From contig CANCDA010000003.1 in assembly GCA_947374705.1 (NCBI GenBank), positions 1 to 36,114 of the forward strand: a stretch of DNA of 36,114 bases, in the 5' to 3' direction. This stretch comes from Comamonadaceae bacterium (GTDB lineage: Bacteria > Pseudomonadota > Gammaproteobacteria > Burkholderiales > Burkholderiaceae_C). A program made the position numbers and the translations under genes. The notes below the pieces were generated by a model. That model searched no databases. It was not told the DNA's origin and saw nothing but the letters and a program-made list of their open reading frames with translations. This document shows, in pieces, positions 1 through 8,555 of the stretch (position 1 is the first letter of the stretch; every line of letters begins with the position of its first letter).

Positions 1-2544
1 CGCGGTGGCTTGCCCAAGATGGTGTTGTTTGGCGACATCGCTGGGGACGACGCGGACGCTGTGGCGCGCGCCACCAGCGAGGTGGTGCGCATTGCCAATT
101 CGCGCAGTGGCGAGGGCTTTATCGCCATCAGCCCGGAAGCGCGCAAGAAGTTCTGGTTAGACCGCAAGCGCACGGCGGCGATCTCGCGCCACACCAATGC
201 CTTCAAGATCAATGAAGACGTGGTGATTCCCCTGCCGCGCATGGCCGAGTACACCGACGGTATTGAACGAATCAACATCGAACTCAGTCTGGCCAACAAG
301 ATCAAGCTGTGCGATGCGCTGGCGGAATTCTTCAGCCAACACAGCCTGCCCCTGGGCAAGCGGGATGACGCCAACGATGCCGCCTCGCCCGAACTGCTGC
401 AAGACCGCGTGGCACAAGCGCAGGCGCTGGTGGCCGAGGTGCGCGGCCTGTGGGCGGGCTGGCTGCAAGGCGTTGAGACTTTGTTCCCGCAGTTGCAAGA
501 CCATTCCCTGCGTGCCAGCTGGAAAACCCAGCTGCGTGCGCCTTTGCAGGCCCTCTTCACCGGGGCAGAATTTTTACCGATTCTGGACGAATGCAACGCC
601 ATTCACCAGCGCGTGCTCAAAGGCCGCGTCTGGGCCGCCCTGCACATGCACGCGGGTGATGGCAATGTGCACACCAACCTGCCGGTGAACAGTGATGATT
701 ACGAGATGCTGCAGGCCGCGCACACGGCGGTCAAACGCATCATGGTGCTGGCACGGTCGCTCAATGGTGTGATCTCAGGCGAGCACGGCATTGGCATCAC
801 CAAGCTGGAGTTTTTGACCGACGCAGAGCTGCAACCTTTTGCCGACTACAAGGCCAAGGTCGATCCTGAGGGGCGTTTCAACAAAGGCAAGTTGTTGCGT
901 ACCCTAGTTCAAGCTCCCTCCCCCGCTGGGGGAGGGCAGGGGTGGGGGCAGGCGTCAACCTCAGCCCCCACCCCAACCCTCCCCCAGCGGGGGAGGGAGG
1001 AAATTACCTACGCCGACCTGACCAACGCCTATACGCCCAGCTTTGGACTGATGGGCCATGAGTCCATCATCATGCAGCAGTCCGACATTGGCGCGATTGC
1101 CGACAGCGTGAAAGACTGCCTGCGCTGCGGCAAGTGCAAGCCGGTGTGCTCCACCCATGTGCCGCGTGCCAACCTGCTGTACAGCCCACGCGACAAAATT
1201 TTGGCAACCTCACTGCTGGTGGAGGCGTTTCTTTATGAAGAGCAGACCCGTCGTGGGATTTCGATCCGGCACTGGGAAGAGTTCGAGGACGTGGCCGACC
1301 ACTGCACCGTGTGCCACAAGTGCGTGACGCCTTGCCCAGTCAATATCGACTTTGGCGATGTGTCCATGGCCATGCGCAACCTGCTGCGAAAAATGGGGCA
1401 AAAAACCTTCCGCCCCGGTAACGCCGCTGCCATGTTCTTCCTGAACGCGACCAACCCCAAAACCATCAAACTGATGCGATCGGCCATGGTGGGCGTGGGC
1501 TTCAAGTTGCAGCGCCTGGCCAATCAGGTACTGCGCGTGGCCGCCCGCAAGCAAACCGCCAAGCCGCCTGCCAGCGTGGGCAAGCCGCCCATCAAGACGC
1601 AGGTGATTCACTTCATCAACAAAAAAATGCCGGGCAATCTGCCTAAGAAGACGGCGCGCGCACTGCTGGACATTGAAGACAGCGACTACGTGCCCATCAT
1701 TCGCAACGCCCAAGCCACTACGGCTGAGAGCGAGGCGGTGTTTTACTTCCCCGGTTGCGGCTCGGAGCGCCTGTTCAGCCAAGTGGGTCTGGCCACGCAA
1801 GCCATGCTTTGGCACGCGGGCGTGCAAACGGTGTTGCCACCGGGCTACCTGTGCTGCGGCTACCCGCAACGCGGCTCGGGCCAGCAGGACAAGGCCGACA
1901 AAATCATCACCGACAACCGCGTGCTGTTCCACCGCGTGGCCAACACCCTGAACTACCTGGACATCAAGACCGTGGTGGTGAGCTGCGGCACTTGTTATGA
2001 CCAGTTACAGGGCTACGAGTTTGACAAAATCTTTCCCGGCAGCCGCATCATCGACATCCACGAGTACCTGCTGGAAAAAGGCATCACGCTGGGCGACAAA
2101 GGCGCGTACCTGTACCACGACCCTTGCCACAGCCCCATGAAGCTGCAAGAGCCGATGAAGACCGTCAAAGCCTTGCTGGGCGATCAGGTGCTGAAAAGCG
2201 AGCGCTGCTGCGGCGAGAGCGGTACGCTGGGCGTGACCCGGCCTGATATTTCGACCCAGGTGCGCTTTCGCAAGGAAGAAGAGCTCAAGCGCGACGAGGC
2301 GGCACTGCGTTCGTTAAAACAAGACGGCGAAGCGGTAGTCGGTGAAAAAGACAACATCAAAATCCTCACCAGTTGCCCAAGCTGTCTCCAAGGTTTATCT
2401 CGCTATGGCAACGATCTGAACAATGGCTTGTTAGAGGCCGACTACATCGTGGTCGAAATGGCGCGCAAAATCCTAGGTGAGCAGTGGCTGCCCGAATATG
2501 TGCAAGCGGCCAATGCTGGTGGAATTGAACGAGTTTTGGTTTGA
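1..2544 (+). CDS. FAD-linked oxidase / Fe-S oxidoreductase (D-lactate dehydrogenase-like), 5' end missing
   Basis: This is the C-terminal part of a large flavin/iron-sulfur oxidoreductase. The frame is open from base 1, so the start and the FAD-binding domain lie outside the window; the TTG at 10 is probably not the start. In order: a FAD-oxidase C-terminal domain with MHAGDGNVHTN (about 643-678) and SGEHGIG (about 775-795); a two-cluster ferredoxin domain with CLRCGKCKPVC (about 1120) and CTVCHKCVTPC (about 1306); and two CCG cysteine-rich domains (FYFPGCGSERL near 1741, LCCGYP near 1852, YHDPCHSP near 2115, CCGESGT near 2206), as in GlpC/GlcF/HdrD proteins. The family usually oxidises 2-hydroxy acids and passes electrons to the quinone pool; the substrate here is unknown. 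Betaproteobacterial relatives are often annotated DUF3683/FAD oxidoreductases of well over 1000 residues. The linker between flavin and Fe-S parts carries an in-frame palindromic repeat (913-1000). Confidence 0.88.
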   Translation, partial: RGGLPKMVLFGDIAGDDADAVARATSEVVRIANSRSGEGFIAISPEARKKFWLDRKRTAAISRHTNAFKINEDVVIPLPRMAEYTDGIERINIELSLANKIKLCDALAEFFSQHSLPLGKRDDANDAASPELLQDRVAQAQALVAEVRGLWAGWLQGVETLFPQLQDHSLRASWKTQLRAPLQALFTGAEFLPILDECNAIHQRVLKGRVWAALHMHAGDGNVHTNLPVNSDDYEMLQAAHTAVKRIMVLARSLNGVISGEHGIGITKLEFLTDAELQPFADYKAKVDPEGRFNKGKLLRTLVQAPSPAGGGQGWGQASTSAPTPTLPQRGREEITYADLTNAYTPSFGLMGHESIIMQQSDIGAIADSVKDCLRCGKCKPVCSTHVPRANLLYSPRDKILATSLLVEAFLYEEQTRRGISIRHWEEFEDVADHCTVCHKCVTPCPVNIDFGDVSMAMRNLLRKMGQKTFRPGNAAAMFFLNATNPKTIKLMRSAMVGVGFKLQRLANQVLRVAARKQTAKPPASVGKPPIKTQVIHFINKKMPGNLPKKTARALLDIEDSDYVPIIRNAQATTAESEAVFYFPGCGSERLFSQVGLATQAMLWHAGVQTVLPPGYLCCGYPQRGSGQQDKADKIITDNRVLFHRVANTLNYLDIKTVVVSCGTCYDQLQGYEFDKIFPGSRIIDIHEYLLEKGITLGDKGAYLYHDPCHSPMKLQEPMKTVKALLGDQVLKSERCCGESGTLGVTRPDISTQVRFRKEEELKRDEAALRSLKQDGEAVVGEKDNIKILTSCPSCLQGLSRYGNDLNNGLLEADYIVVEMARKILGEQWLPEYVQAANAGGIERVLV
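913..1000. repeat. Palindromic REP-like element inside the coding sequence
   Basis: Two 37-base arms (913-949 and 964-1000) are inverted copies differing at about three positions, separated by 14 bases. Each arm holds its own smaller near-palindrome of the form CCTCCCCC-GCT-GGGGGAGG. The element is translated in frame as a Gly/Pro-rich linker (PSPAGGGQGWG then PTPTLPQRGRE) between the flavin domain and the ferredoxin domain of the surrounding oxidoreductase. Repeats of this C/G-rich type are common between genes in Burkholderiales; being inside a gene is the unusual part. Confidence 0.85.
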
Positions 2545-2616
2545 AATTTTGCGGGACAGACCGCAGCGACACATCGTGCGCCAGCTCTGTCCTCAACACT
2601 TTAGAAGGTAATTGTT

Positions 2617-3030
2617 ATGGCAGGTTTGCAATCAGGCGCGCCCACACCGCAAGATTTAACAGTGCATGGGCAATCCAAAATTCTGGAAATTGCTTTCTCA
2701 GACGGGGCGAGCTATCGCATCCCGTTTGAGTTGATGCGCGTGTACTCGCCCTCGGCCGAGGTGCAGGGCCACGGGCCGGGCCAGGAAGTTTTGCAAACGG
2801 GCAAGCGCGAAGTCGGCATTGTGGATCTGGCGTCGGTCGGCAACTACGCCGTGCAACCTACGTTTTCAGACGGTCACAGCAGTGGCATTTTTTCCTGGGA
2901 CTACCTGTACTTTCTGGGCTCCCAACAGGAAAATCTGTGGGCCGAGTACCAGGGGCGTTTGCAAGCCGCTGGTGTGGAGCGCGACGCGCCCATGATCGAC
3001 AAGGCCGGGCACAGTTGCTCCAGCCACTGA
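2617..3030 (+). CDS. DUF971 domain protein
   Basis: A 137-residue protein with a single DUF971 domain (the fold also found at the N-terminus of gamma-butyrobetaine hydroxylase). The core runs from about residue 14 to 110 and includes the IPFELMRVYSPSAEVQGHG stretch and the terminal GIFSWDYLYFLG strand. DUF971 proteins have been linked to Fe-S cluster trafficking, but no activity can be assigned here. The ATG at 2617 follows a purine-rich AGAAGG at about 2603. It lies 16 bases before ubiE, so co-transcription is likely; this DUF971-ubiE order is common in betaproteobacteria. The short C-terminal tail after residue 125 looks unstructured. Confidence 0.8.
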   Translation: MAGLQSGAPTPQDLTVHGQSKILEIAFSDGASYRIPFELMRVYSPSAEVQGHGPGQEVLQTGKREVGIVDLASVGNYAVQPTFSDGHSSGIFSWDYLYFLGSQQENLWAEYQGRLQAAGVERDAPMIDKAGHSCSSH

Positions 3031-3046
3031 TCGAAGTGGACATGCC

Positions 3047-3778
3047 ATGAGCAACACGCATTTCGGTTTTGAGACGGTGGACGAGGGCCAAAAGGCGCAG
3101 CGCGTGCGCGGTGTGTTCGACTCGGTCGCGCCCAAGTACGACTTGATGAACGACCTGATGTCGATGGGCCTGCACCGCGCCTGGAAGGCCTACACCTTGC
3201 TGGTGGCCAACCTGCATGAAGGCGACCGGGCGCTGGACATCGCCGGTGGCACAGGCGACTTGGCTCTGGCCTTTTCAAAGAAGGTCGGCAAGACCGGTCA
3301 GGTGGTGCACACCGACATCAATGAAGCCATGCTGCGCACCGGGCGCGACCGCTTGCTGGACGAGGGCGTGGCGCTGCCCACGATGGTGTGTGATGCCGAA
3401 AAACTGCCTTTTGCGAGTAACTACTTTGACGTGGTGAGCGTGGCCTTTGGCCTGCGCAACATGACGCACAAGGACGTGGCGTTGGCCGAGATGAACCGTG
3501 TGCTCAAACCCGGCGGGAAATTGCTGGTGCTGGAGTTTTCCAAAGTGGCCCCGCCGCTGGAAAAAATCTACGACTGGTACTCGTTCAAGCTTCTGCCCAA
3601 GCTGGGTCAACTCGTGGCGGGCGACGCCAGCAGCTACCAGTACCTGGCCGAGTCCATCCGCATGCACCCGGGCCAGGAAGAGCTCAAGACCTTGATGAAG
3701 GCGGCGGGCTTCGGGCATGTGGATTTTCACAACATGTCGGGCGGGATTGTGGCCTTGCATGTCGGAATCAAGTGCTAA
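3047..3778 (+). CDS. ubiE: Ubiquinone/menaquinone C-methyltransferase
   Basis: A 243-residue SAM-dependent methyltransferase that C-methylates the demethyl-benzoquinol ring during ubiquinone synthesis (and demethylmenaquinol if present). The N-terminal FGFETV and RGVFDSVAPKYDLMNDLMS are typical UbiE signatures. The SAM-binding glycine loop LDIAGGTGD is at residues 63-71, and FGLRNMTHKDVALAEMNRVL, then KPGG, follows in the C-terminal half. The length is normal. The ATG at 3047 is 16 bases after the DUF971 gene. The downstream Tim44-like gene, then ubiJ and ubiB on the same strand, make this a quinone-synthesis neighbourhood. Confidence 0.95.
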   Translation: MSNTHFGFETVDEGQKAQRVRGVFDSVAPKYDLMNDLMSMGLHRAWKAYTLLVANLHEGDRALDIAGGTGDLALAFSKKVGKTGQVVHTDINEAMLRTGRDRLLDEGVALPTMVCDAEKLPFASNYFDVVSVAFGLRNMTHKDVALAEMNRVLKPGGKLLVLEFSKVAPPLEKIYDWYSFKLLPKLGQLVAGDASSYQYLAESIRMHPGQEELKTLMKAAGFGHVDFHNMSGGIVALHVGIKC

Positions 3779-3908
3779 TTCTGGGCTTATGCGCTAATGT
3801 TCGGGGTGGAGAATCGTGCAAGCTGCCTTCCAGGGCTTGAATTGCGCGTGCAGTGCCCTCAAGTGACGGTTCAATACGTGCCGTAAATAGTTTGATTGGA
3901 GACAAATC

Positions 3909-4865
3909 ATGAAAATCTGGACTTTGGTTTTATCGCTGGCCTTGGGCCTGGGCAGTGTCACCGCAGAGGCCAAGCGCCTGGGCGGTGGCGGCTCCACGGG
4001 CAAGCAGTCCAGCAATGTGACGCAGCGTGAGGCAGCGCCCGCGCAAAATGTGGCCAAACCCGCTGCGGCCCCTGCACCCGCACCGGCGGCGCAGCCTGCC
4101 AAGCGCCCTTGGGGGGCCATGCTGGGTGGTTTGGCGGCGGGTCTGGGTCTGGCTTGGTTGGCTCACTCCCTCGGCATGGGTGAAGCCTTTGGGCAGTTCA
4201 TCATGATCGCCTTGGTTGTGATGTTGGCCATGGTGGTCATTGGCTGGTTCATGCGCAACCGCCGCGCCGCAGCCGCGCAAAACAACAGCCCGTTTGCGTT
4301 TCAGGGCGCGGGTGCAGGAGGAGTGGCAACGCCAAGCCAGTACAAGCCACAGAACGTGGGCAATGACGCTTCGGCGCGCCCTTGGGAGTCCAACTCCACG
4401 CACTTCCACACGGACGATGTCAAGCAAAATTCTGGCAGCATGATCGGCTCAGCGCTGGGTGGCTCGCAGGTCTGGGGTGTGCCGGCTGATTTCGACACGC
4501 CGGGTTTCCTGGCTGCAGCCAAGGCCAATTTCGTAACCCTGCAAGCCGCCTGGGACAAGTCCGACATCAACGCCCGGCGCGTGATGATGACGGACGACAT
4601 GCTGCGTGAAATCCAGTCCCAACTGGCCGACCGCGAGAGCCACACGGGTGGGCCTGCCAACCACACGGGCGTCGAGATGCTCGAAGCCCAGTTGCTGGGC
4701 ATCGAGGACACCGGCGCTGATTACATGGCTAGCGTGGAGTTCTCCGGCATGATCCGCGAAGAACCCTCAGCAGGCCCAAGCCCGTTCCGTGAAGTGTGGA
4801 ACATGACCAAACCCAAAGACGGCAGCCGGGGCTGGCTGGTGGCCGGGGTACAGGCTTTGCAATAA
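3909..4865 (+). CDS. Tim44-like domain membrane protein
   Basis: A 318-residue protein with an N-terminal signal-like segment (residues 1-22, ending near AEAKR), an Ala/Pro-rich linker (about 45-68), two hydrophobic segments (about 74-90 and 95-115, the latter ending in WFMRNRRAA), a Gly/Ala-rich linker, and a C-terminal Tim44-like domain (about 195-317). Bacterial Tim44-like proteins are thought to be membrane-anchored; their role is not settled and I do not assign one. A good AUG is preceded by GGAGACAAATC. It sits between ubiE and ubiJ, with a 130-base upstream gap, so it may have its own promoter. Confidence 0.8.
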   Translation: MKIWTLVLSLALGLGSVTAEAKRLGGGGSTGKQSSNVTQREAAPAQNVAKPAAAPAPAPAAQPAKRPWGAMLGGLAAGLGLAWLAHSLGMGEAFGQFIMIALVVMLAMVVIGWFMRNRRAAAAQNNSPFAFQGAGAGGVATPSQYKPQNVGNDASARPWESNSTHFHTDDVKQNSGSMIGSALGGSQVWGVPADFDTPGFLAAAKANFVTLQAAWDKSDINARRVMMTDDMLREIQSQLADRESHTGGPANHTGVEMLEAQLLGIEDTGADYMASVEFSGMIREEPSAGPSPFREVWNMTKPKDGSRGWLVAGVQALQ

Positions 4866-4906
4866 GCCGCTCGGCTTAACGTAGGTTCCGGGGAAATCCG
4901 GGGAAT
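4863..4906. repeat. Short palindrome plus tandem 10-base repeat before ubiJ
   Basis: TAAGCCG-CT-CGGCTTA (4863-4878) is a perfect 7-base inverted repeat that includes the stop codon of the Tim44-like gene. It is followed by two near-identical 10-mers, TCCGGGGAAA (4887-4896) and TCCGGGGAAT (4897-4906), ending 11 bases before the ubiJ ATG. The palindrome lacks a following T-run, so it is not a typical terminator. Function unknown. Confidence 0.6.
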
Positions 4907-4917
4907 AATTGGGGACT

Positions 4918-5469
4918 ATGGCAACACAGTCCCCTTTTTCATTCTTGGAAGATTTTCTTCAAAAGAGCAGCGCCAATTTTCAACCCCCTGCGTGGGTGGT
5001 GGATGAAACCCAGCGGCGCATCGTGTTGCTGCTCAACCACATTCTGATGCAAGAGCCTGAGGCCACTCGCCGTCTGGCGCGGCAAAAGGGTTTGACCGTA
5101 CTGTTCCAGTGGCGCGTTTTCACACTTCAGTTGGTGGCCACACCGGCAGGCCTGCTGGACCGCGCCGCGCCGTCCCATGTGCCTGATTTGACCTTCACAC
5201 TCACCGAGTCCTCCCCCCTGACCATGGCGCAAGGCGTAATGCGCGGTGACAAGCCCGCCATTCAAATCGTGGGAGATGTGCAACTGGCGTCCGAGGTGAA
5301 TTGGTTGATTGAGAACGTGCGCTGGGATGTGGAAGAAGACCTCTCGCGCATCGTGGGTGATGCCCCAGCGCACGCGATGGGGCAGGTGGCGCGCCGCATG
5401 GTGGCCGCGTTGCGGGAGTTTGTCGCCCGCAGGCCGGGGCAAGGTTCATCCAAGGGGCTTTCGACATGA
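4918..5469 (+). CDS. ubiJ: Ubiquinone biosynthesis accessory factor UbiJ (SCP2 domain)
   Basis: A 183-residue SCP2-like protein. UbiJ binds polyprenyl intermediates and organises the soluble Ubi complex for aerobic ubiquinone synthesis. The lipid-binding SCP2 domain covers about residues 25-135, with FQWRVFTLQLVATP near the start and the GDVQLASEVNWLIENVRWDVEEDLSRIVGD stretch near the end (seen here as two adjoining pieces). The first in-frame possibility is a TTG at 4909; ATG at 4918, preceded by GGGGAC, is preferred. The stop codon overlaps the ubiB start as ATGA, so the two genes are translationally coupled. This is the usual ubiE-ubiJ-ubiB logic, with a Tim44-like gene interposed. Confidence 0.88.
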   Translation: MATQSPFSFLEDFLQKSSANFQPPAWVVDETQRRIVLLLNHILMQEPEATRRLARQKGLTVLFQWRVFTLQLVATPAGLLDRAAPSHVPDLTFTLTESSPLTMAQGVMRGDKPAIQIVGDVQLASEVNWLIENVRWDVEEDLSRIVGDAPAHAMGQVARRMVAALREFVARRPGQGSSKGLST

Positions 5470-7031
5470 GGCGTGTTTTTCGGGGCGTGTTCATCGTCTG
5501 GACCGTGCTGCGCTTCGGTTTGGACGAGTTGGTACTCAATAGTTTTGAAAAACCTTGGCTGCGCTTGCTGGCACGCATTGTCTCGTTTGGGCGCAATTTG
5601 GAAGCCCCGCGTGGGCAACGCTTGCGCGAGGCGCTGGAGCAGCTCGGGCCAATTTTCGTCAAGTTTGGCCAGGTGCTCTCCACCCGGCGCGACCTCATGC
5701 CCGAAGACATTGCCGATGAGCTGGCGCGTTTGCAAGACCGGGTGCCGCCGTTTAGCTCGGACGTGGCGGTGGCCATGATTGAGCGTGCGTTTCGCAAACC
5801 CTTGAATCAAATTTTCGAATCGTTTGAGCGCGAACCGGTGGCCAGCGCGTCCATCGCCCAAGTGCACTTTGCGATGCTCAAAGACAGCCATGGCGCGGTG
5901 CGCGAGGTGGCCGTCAAGGTACTGCGCCCCGGCATGCTGCCCGCCATTGAGAAAGACCTGAGCCTGATGCGCATGATGGCGGGCTGGGTGGACAGTCTCT
6001 CGTCGGACGGCAAGCGTCTCAAGCCGCGCGAGGTGGTGGCCGAGTTTGACAAGTACCTGCACGACGAGCTGGATCTGGTGCGTGAAGCCGCCAGCGCCGC
6101 CCAATTGCGCCGCAACATGGCCGGGCTGGACTTGGTGCTGATCCCCGAAATGATTTGGGACTACTGCGCCACTGACGTCATCGTGATGGAGCGCATGAAG
6201 GGCATCCCCATCAGCCAGATAGCACGACTACGGGAGGCCGGGGTGGACATCCCCAAACTGGCGCGTGATGGTGTGACGCTGTTTTTCACCCAGGTGTTTC
6301 GCGATGGTTTTTTCCACGCTGACATGCACCCCGGCAACATCCAGGTCAGCATTGATCCCGCTACCTTTGGCCGCTACATCTCGCTCGACTTTGGCATCGT
6401 CGGCACGCTCACCGAATACGACAAAGAGTACTTGGCGCAAAACTTCACCGCCTTCTTCCGGCGTGACTACAAGCGCGTGGCGCAGTTGCACATCGAATCC
6501 GGCTGGGTGCCTGCGCATACCCGGGTGGACGAGCTGGAGGCGGCCATCCGCACCGTGTGCGAGCCTTACTTTGATCGCCCCCTGAAAGAGATTTCATTGG
6601 GCATGGTGCTGCTGCGCCTGTTCCAGACCTCGCGCCGCTTTCAGGTAGAGATTCAGCCGCAGCTGGTCTTGCTGCAAAAAACCCTGCTCAATATCGAAGG
6701 CTTGGGTCGTCAGCTCGACCCTGAACTTGACCTGTGGAACACCGCTAAACCGTTTCTAGAGCAATGGATGATGGATCAAATCGGCCCTAAAAAACTCTGG
6801 GAACAACTCAAAGAGCAGGCCCCTCGATACGCCAAGATGCTGCCAGAATTGCCACGGCTTCTGCACGACTACCTGGCACACCGACCGTCGGATGTCCAGC
6901 GCGAATTGCGTGAGCTGCTGGCCGAGCAGAAGAGAACCAACAAGCTGCTGCAAGGCCTGGTGTATGGCGGCATTGGCTTCGTGCTGGGCTTGATCGTGAT
7001 GCAGCTCGTGGTGCGGGTGCAGTTGTTTTGA
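5466..7031 (+). CDS. ubiB: Ubiquinone biosynthesis regulatory protein kinase-like UbiB
   Basis: A 521-residue member of the ABC1/ADCK/UbiB atypical kinase family, needed for ubiquinone accumulation, perhaps by extracting lipid intermediates from the membrane through ATPase activity. Family hallmarks are present: the KxGQ motif as VKFGQVLSTRRD (Lys66, Gln69), the Ala/Ser-rich loop PVASASIAQVH (124-134), the nucleotide-binding Lys in VAVKVLRPG (Lys151), HADMHPGN (284-291) and the metal-binding DFG (308-310). The C-terminus has a hydrophobic membrane anchor (about 497-521). The length is typical. The ATG overlaps the ubiJ stop by four bases, indicating an operon. Confidence 0.95.
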   Translation: MRRVFRGVFIVWTVLRFGLDELVLNSFEKPWLRLLARIVSFGRNLEAPRGQRLREALEQLGPIFVKFGQVLSTRRDLMPEDIADELARLQDRVPPFSSDVAVAMIERAFRKPLNQIFESFEREPVASASIAQVHFAMLKDSHGAVREVAVKVLRPGMLPAIEKDLSLMRMMAGWVDSLSSDGKRLKPREVVAEFDKYLHDELDLVREAASAAQLRRNMAGLDLVLIPEMIWDYCATDVIVMERMKGIPISQIARLREAGVDIPKLARDGVTLFFTQVFRDGFFHADMHPGNIQVSIDPATFGRYISLDFGIVGTLTEYDKEYLAQNFTAFFRRDYKRVAQLHIESGWVPAHTRVDELEAAIRTVCEPYFDRPLKEISLGMVLLRLFQTSRRFQVEIQPQLVLLQKTLLNIEGLGRQLDPELDLWNTAKPFLEQWMMDQIGPKKLWEQLKEQAPRYAKMLPELPRLLHDYLAHRPSDVQRELRELLAEQKRTNKLLQGLVYGGIGFVLGLIVMQLVVRVQLF

Positions 7032-7043
7032 CGAGATGACACC

Positions 7044-8489
7044 GTGCTACTGACCCTGGTCATTGTTTATCTGCTGGTCACCATTGCCATTGGCCTGATC
7101 GCTGCCAGGCGCGTGAAGAGCTCGGCTGACTTTGCCATCGCCGGTCGGCGCTTGCCGCTCTTCATGATCGTCACCACCACCTTTGCCACTTGGTTCGGCT
7201 CGGAGACGGTGTTGGGCATTCCGGCCAAGTTTGTCAACGGCGGTTTGAACAGCGTGGTGGAAGACCCGTTTGGCGCAGGTACTTGCCTGATATTGGTGGG
7301 CCTGTTTTTTGCCGGCAAGCTCTACCGCATGACGCTGCTGACCATCAGCGACTACTACCGCGAGCGCTACGGCCGCACGGTAGAGGTGGTGTGTTCGCTC
7401 ATCATCATGCTCAGCTATTTGGGCTGGGTGTCGGCGCAGGTCACGGCCCTGGGCTTGGTGTTCAATGTCTTGTCGGCGGGCAGCATCAGCATCCCTTTGG
7501 GCATGGTGATTGGTGTGGTCTCTATCCTGGCCTATACCCTGTTTGGTGGCATGTGGTCGGTGGCGGTGACGGACTTTATCCAGATGATTATTCTGGTCGT
7601 GGGCTTGAGCATCCTGGCGGTGTTTGCCGCTGACATGGCCGGCGGGGCCGACAAGGTGGTGAACCTGGCCCTGAGCCGTGACCTCTTCAAGTTCTGGCCC
7701 GAACCGAGCTTCAAAGACATGGTGTTTTTCTTTGCTGCCGCCATCACCATGATGCTGGGCTCCATCCCCCAGCAAGACGTGTTTCAACGGGTGATGTCGG
7801 CCAACAGCCCGACGGCGGCGACCCGTGGCCCTGTGATCGGCGGTATTTGCTACATCCTGTTTGCCTTTGTGCCCATGTTTCTGGTGGCCAGCGCGCTCGT
7901 CATCATGCCTGAGCAAACGGCGCTGTTGCTCAAGGACGACCCCCAAAAAGTGCTGCCCACCCTGGTGCTGGAGAAGATGCCCTTTGTCATGCAGGTGCTG
8001 TTTTTTGGGGCCTTGCTGTCGGCCATCAAATCATCCGCCTCAGCCACCCTGCTGGCCCCCAGCGTGACCTTTGTGGAGAACATTTGGCGTCAATTTCATC
8101 CGCGCATCAGCGATCAGAAAGAACTCAAAACCATGCGCATCACTGTGCTGGTGTTCAGCGCTCTGGTCTTGACTTACGCCATCGCGATGCAAGGCACCTC
8201 GATTTACGAAATGGTGTCCGGGGCTTATCAGGTCACCTTGGTGGGGGCTTTTGTGCCGCTGGTGTTTGGGTTGTATTGGAGACAGGCCTCGACCCAGGGG
8301 GCGATCTTTTCTATCGTGCTGGGCGTGCTGACCTGGGTTTTGTTCATGATCACCCCCGCCGGCGCAGAGTTTCCGGCACAACTGGCGGGCGTTTTGGCTG
8401 CGCTGGTGGGCATGTTGGCGGGTTCGCTTGGCCCGCAGGCCATTGTCAATCGACAGGCCTCACACCATAAGTTGGCTCTGAAGATTTAA
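7044..8489 (+). CDS. Sodium:solute symporter family transporter
   Basis: A 481-residue polytopic membrane protein of the SSS (SLC5) family, about 13 hydrophobic segments. The first helix starts at residue 2 and leads into AARRVKSSADFAIAGRRLP, typical of the family. FATWFGSETVLGIPAKF lies in the second helix, and SAIKSSASATLLAPS near residue 337 matches the Ser-rich region that forms the Na2 site in helix 8. The substrate (sugar, proline, pantothenate, carboxylate and others are known for the family) cannot be read from sequence. Translation probably starts at GTG 7044, 12 bases after ubiB; no strong Shine-Dalgarno is visible, so coupling to ubiB is possible. Confidence 0.85.
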   Translation: MLLTLVIVYLLVTIAIGLIAARRVKSSADFAIAGRRLPLFMIVTTTFATWFGSETVLGIPAKFVNGGLNSVVEDPFGAGTCLILVGLFFAGKLYRMTLLTISDYYRERYGRTVEVVCSLIIMLSYLGWVSAQVTALGLVFNVLSAGSISIPLGMVIGVVSILAYTLFGGMWSVAVTDFIQMIILVVGLSILAVFAADMAGGADKVVNLALSRDLFKFWPEPSFKDMVFFFAAAITMMLGSIPQQDVFQRVMSANSPTAATRGPVIGGICYILFAFVPMFLVASALVIMPEQTALLLKDDPQKVLPTLVLEKMPFVMQVLFFGALLSAIKSSASATLLAPSVTFVENIWRQFHPRISDQKELKTMRITVLVFSALVLTYAIAMQGTSIYEMVSGAYQVTLVGAFVPLVFGLYWRQASTQGAIFSIVLGVLTWVLFMITPAGAEFPAQLAGVLAALVGMLAGSLGPQAIVNRQASHHKLALKI

Positions 8490-8555
8490 TTTCGAACAAG
8501 CGGCGCAGTAGGCGCATCCCGTTTCGCCCCCCTCAACCTGAAAGAGTCTGCGCCC

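Noticed and set aside
7047..7946. Long minus-strand open frame (about 299 codons) opposite the sodium:solute symporter
   Set aside because: Its translation is rich in His, Gln and Arg with no known motif, and it lies fully opposite a clear symporter gene; it is a high-GC shadow frame.
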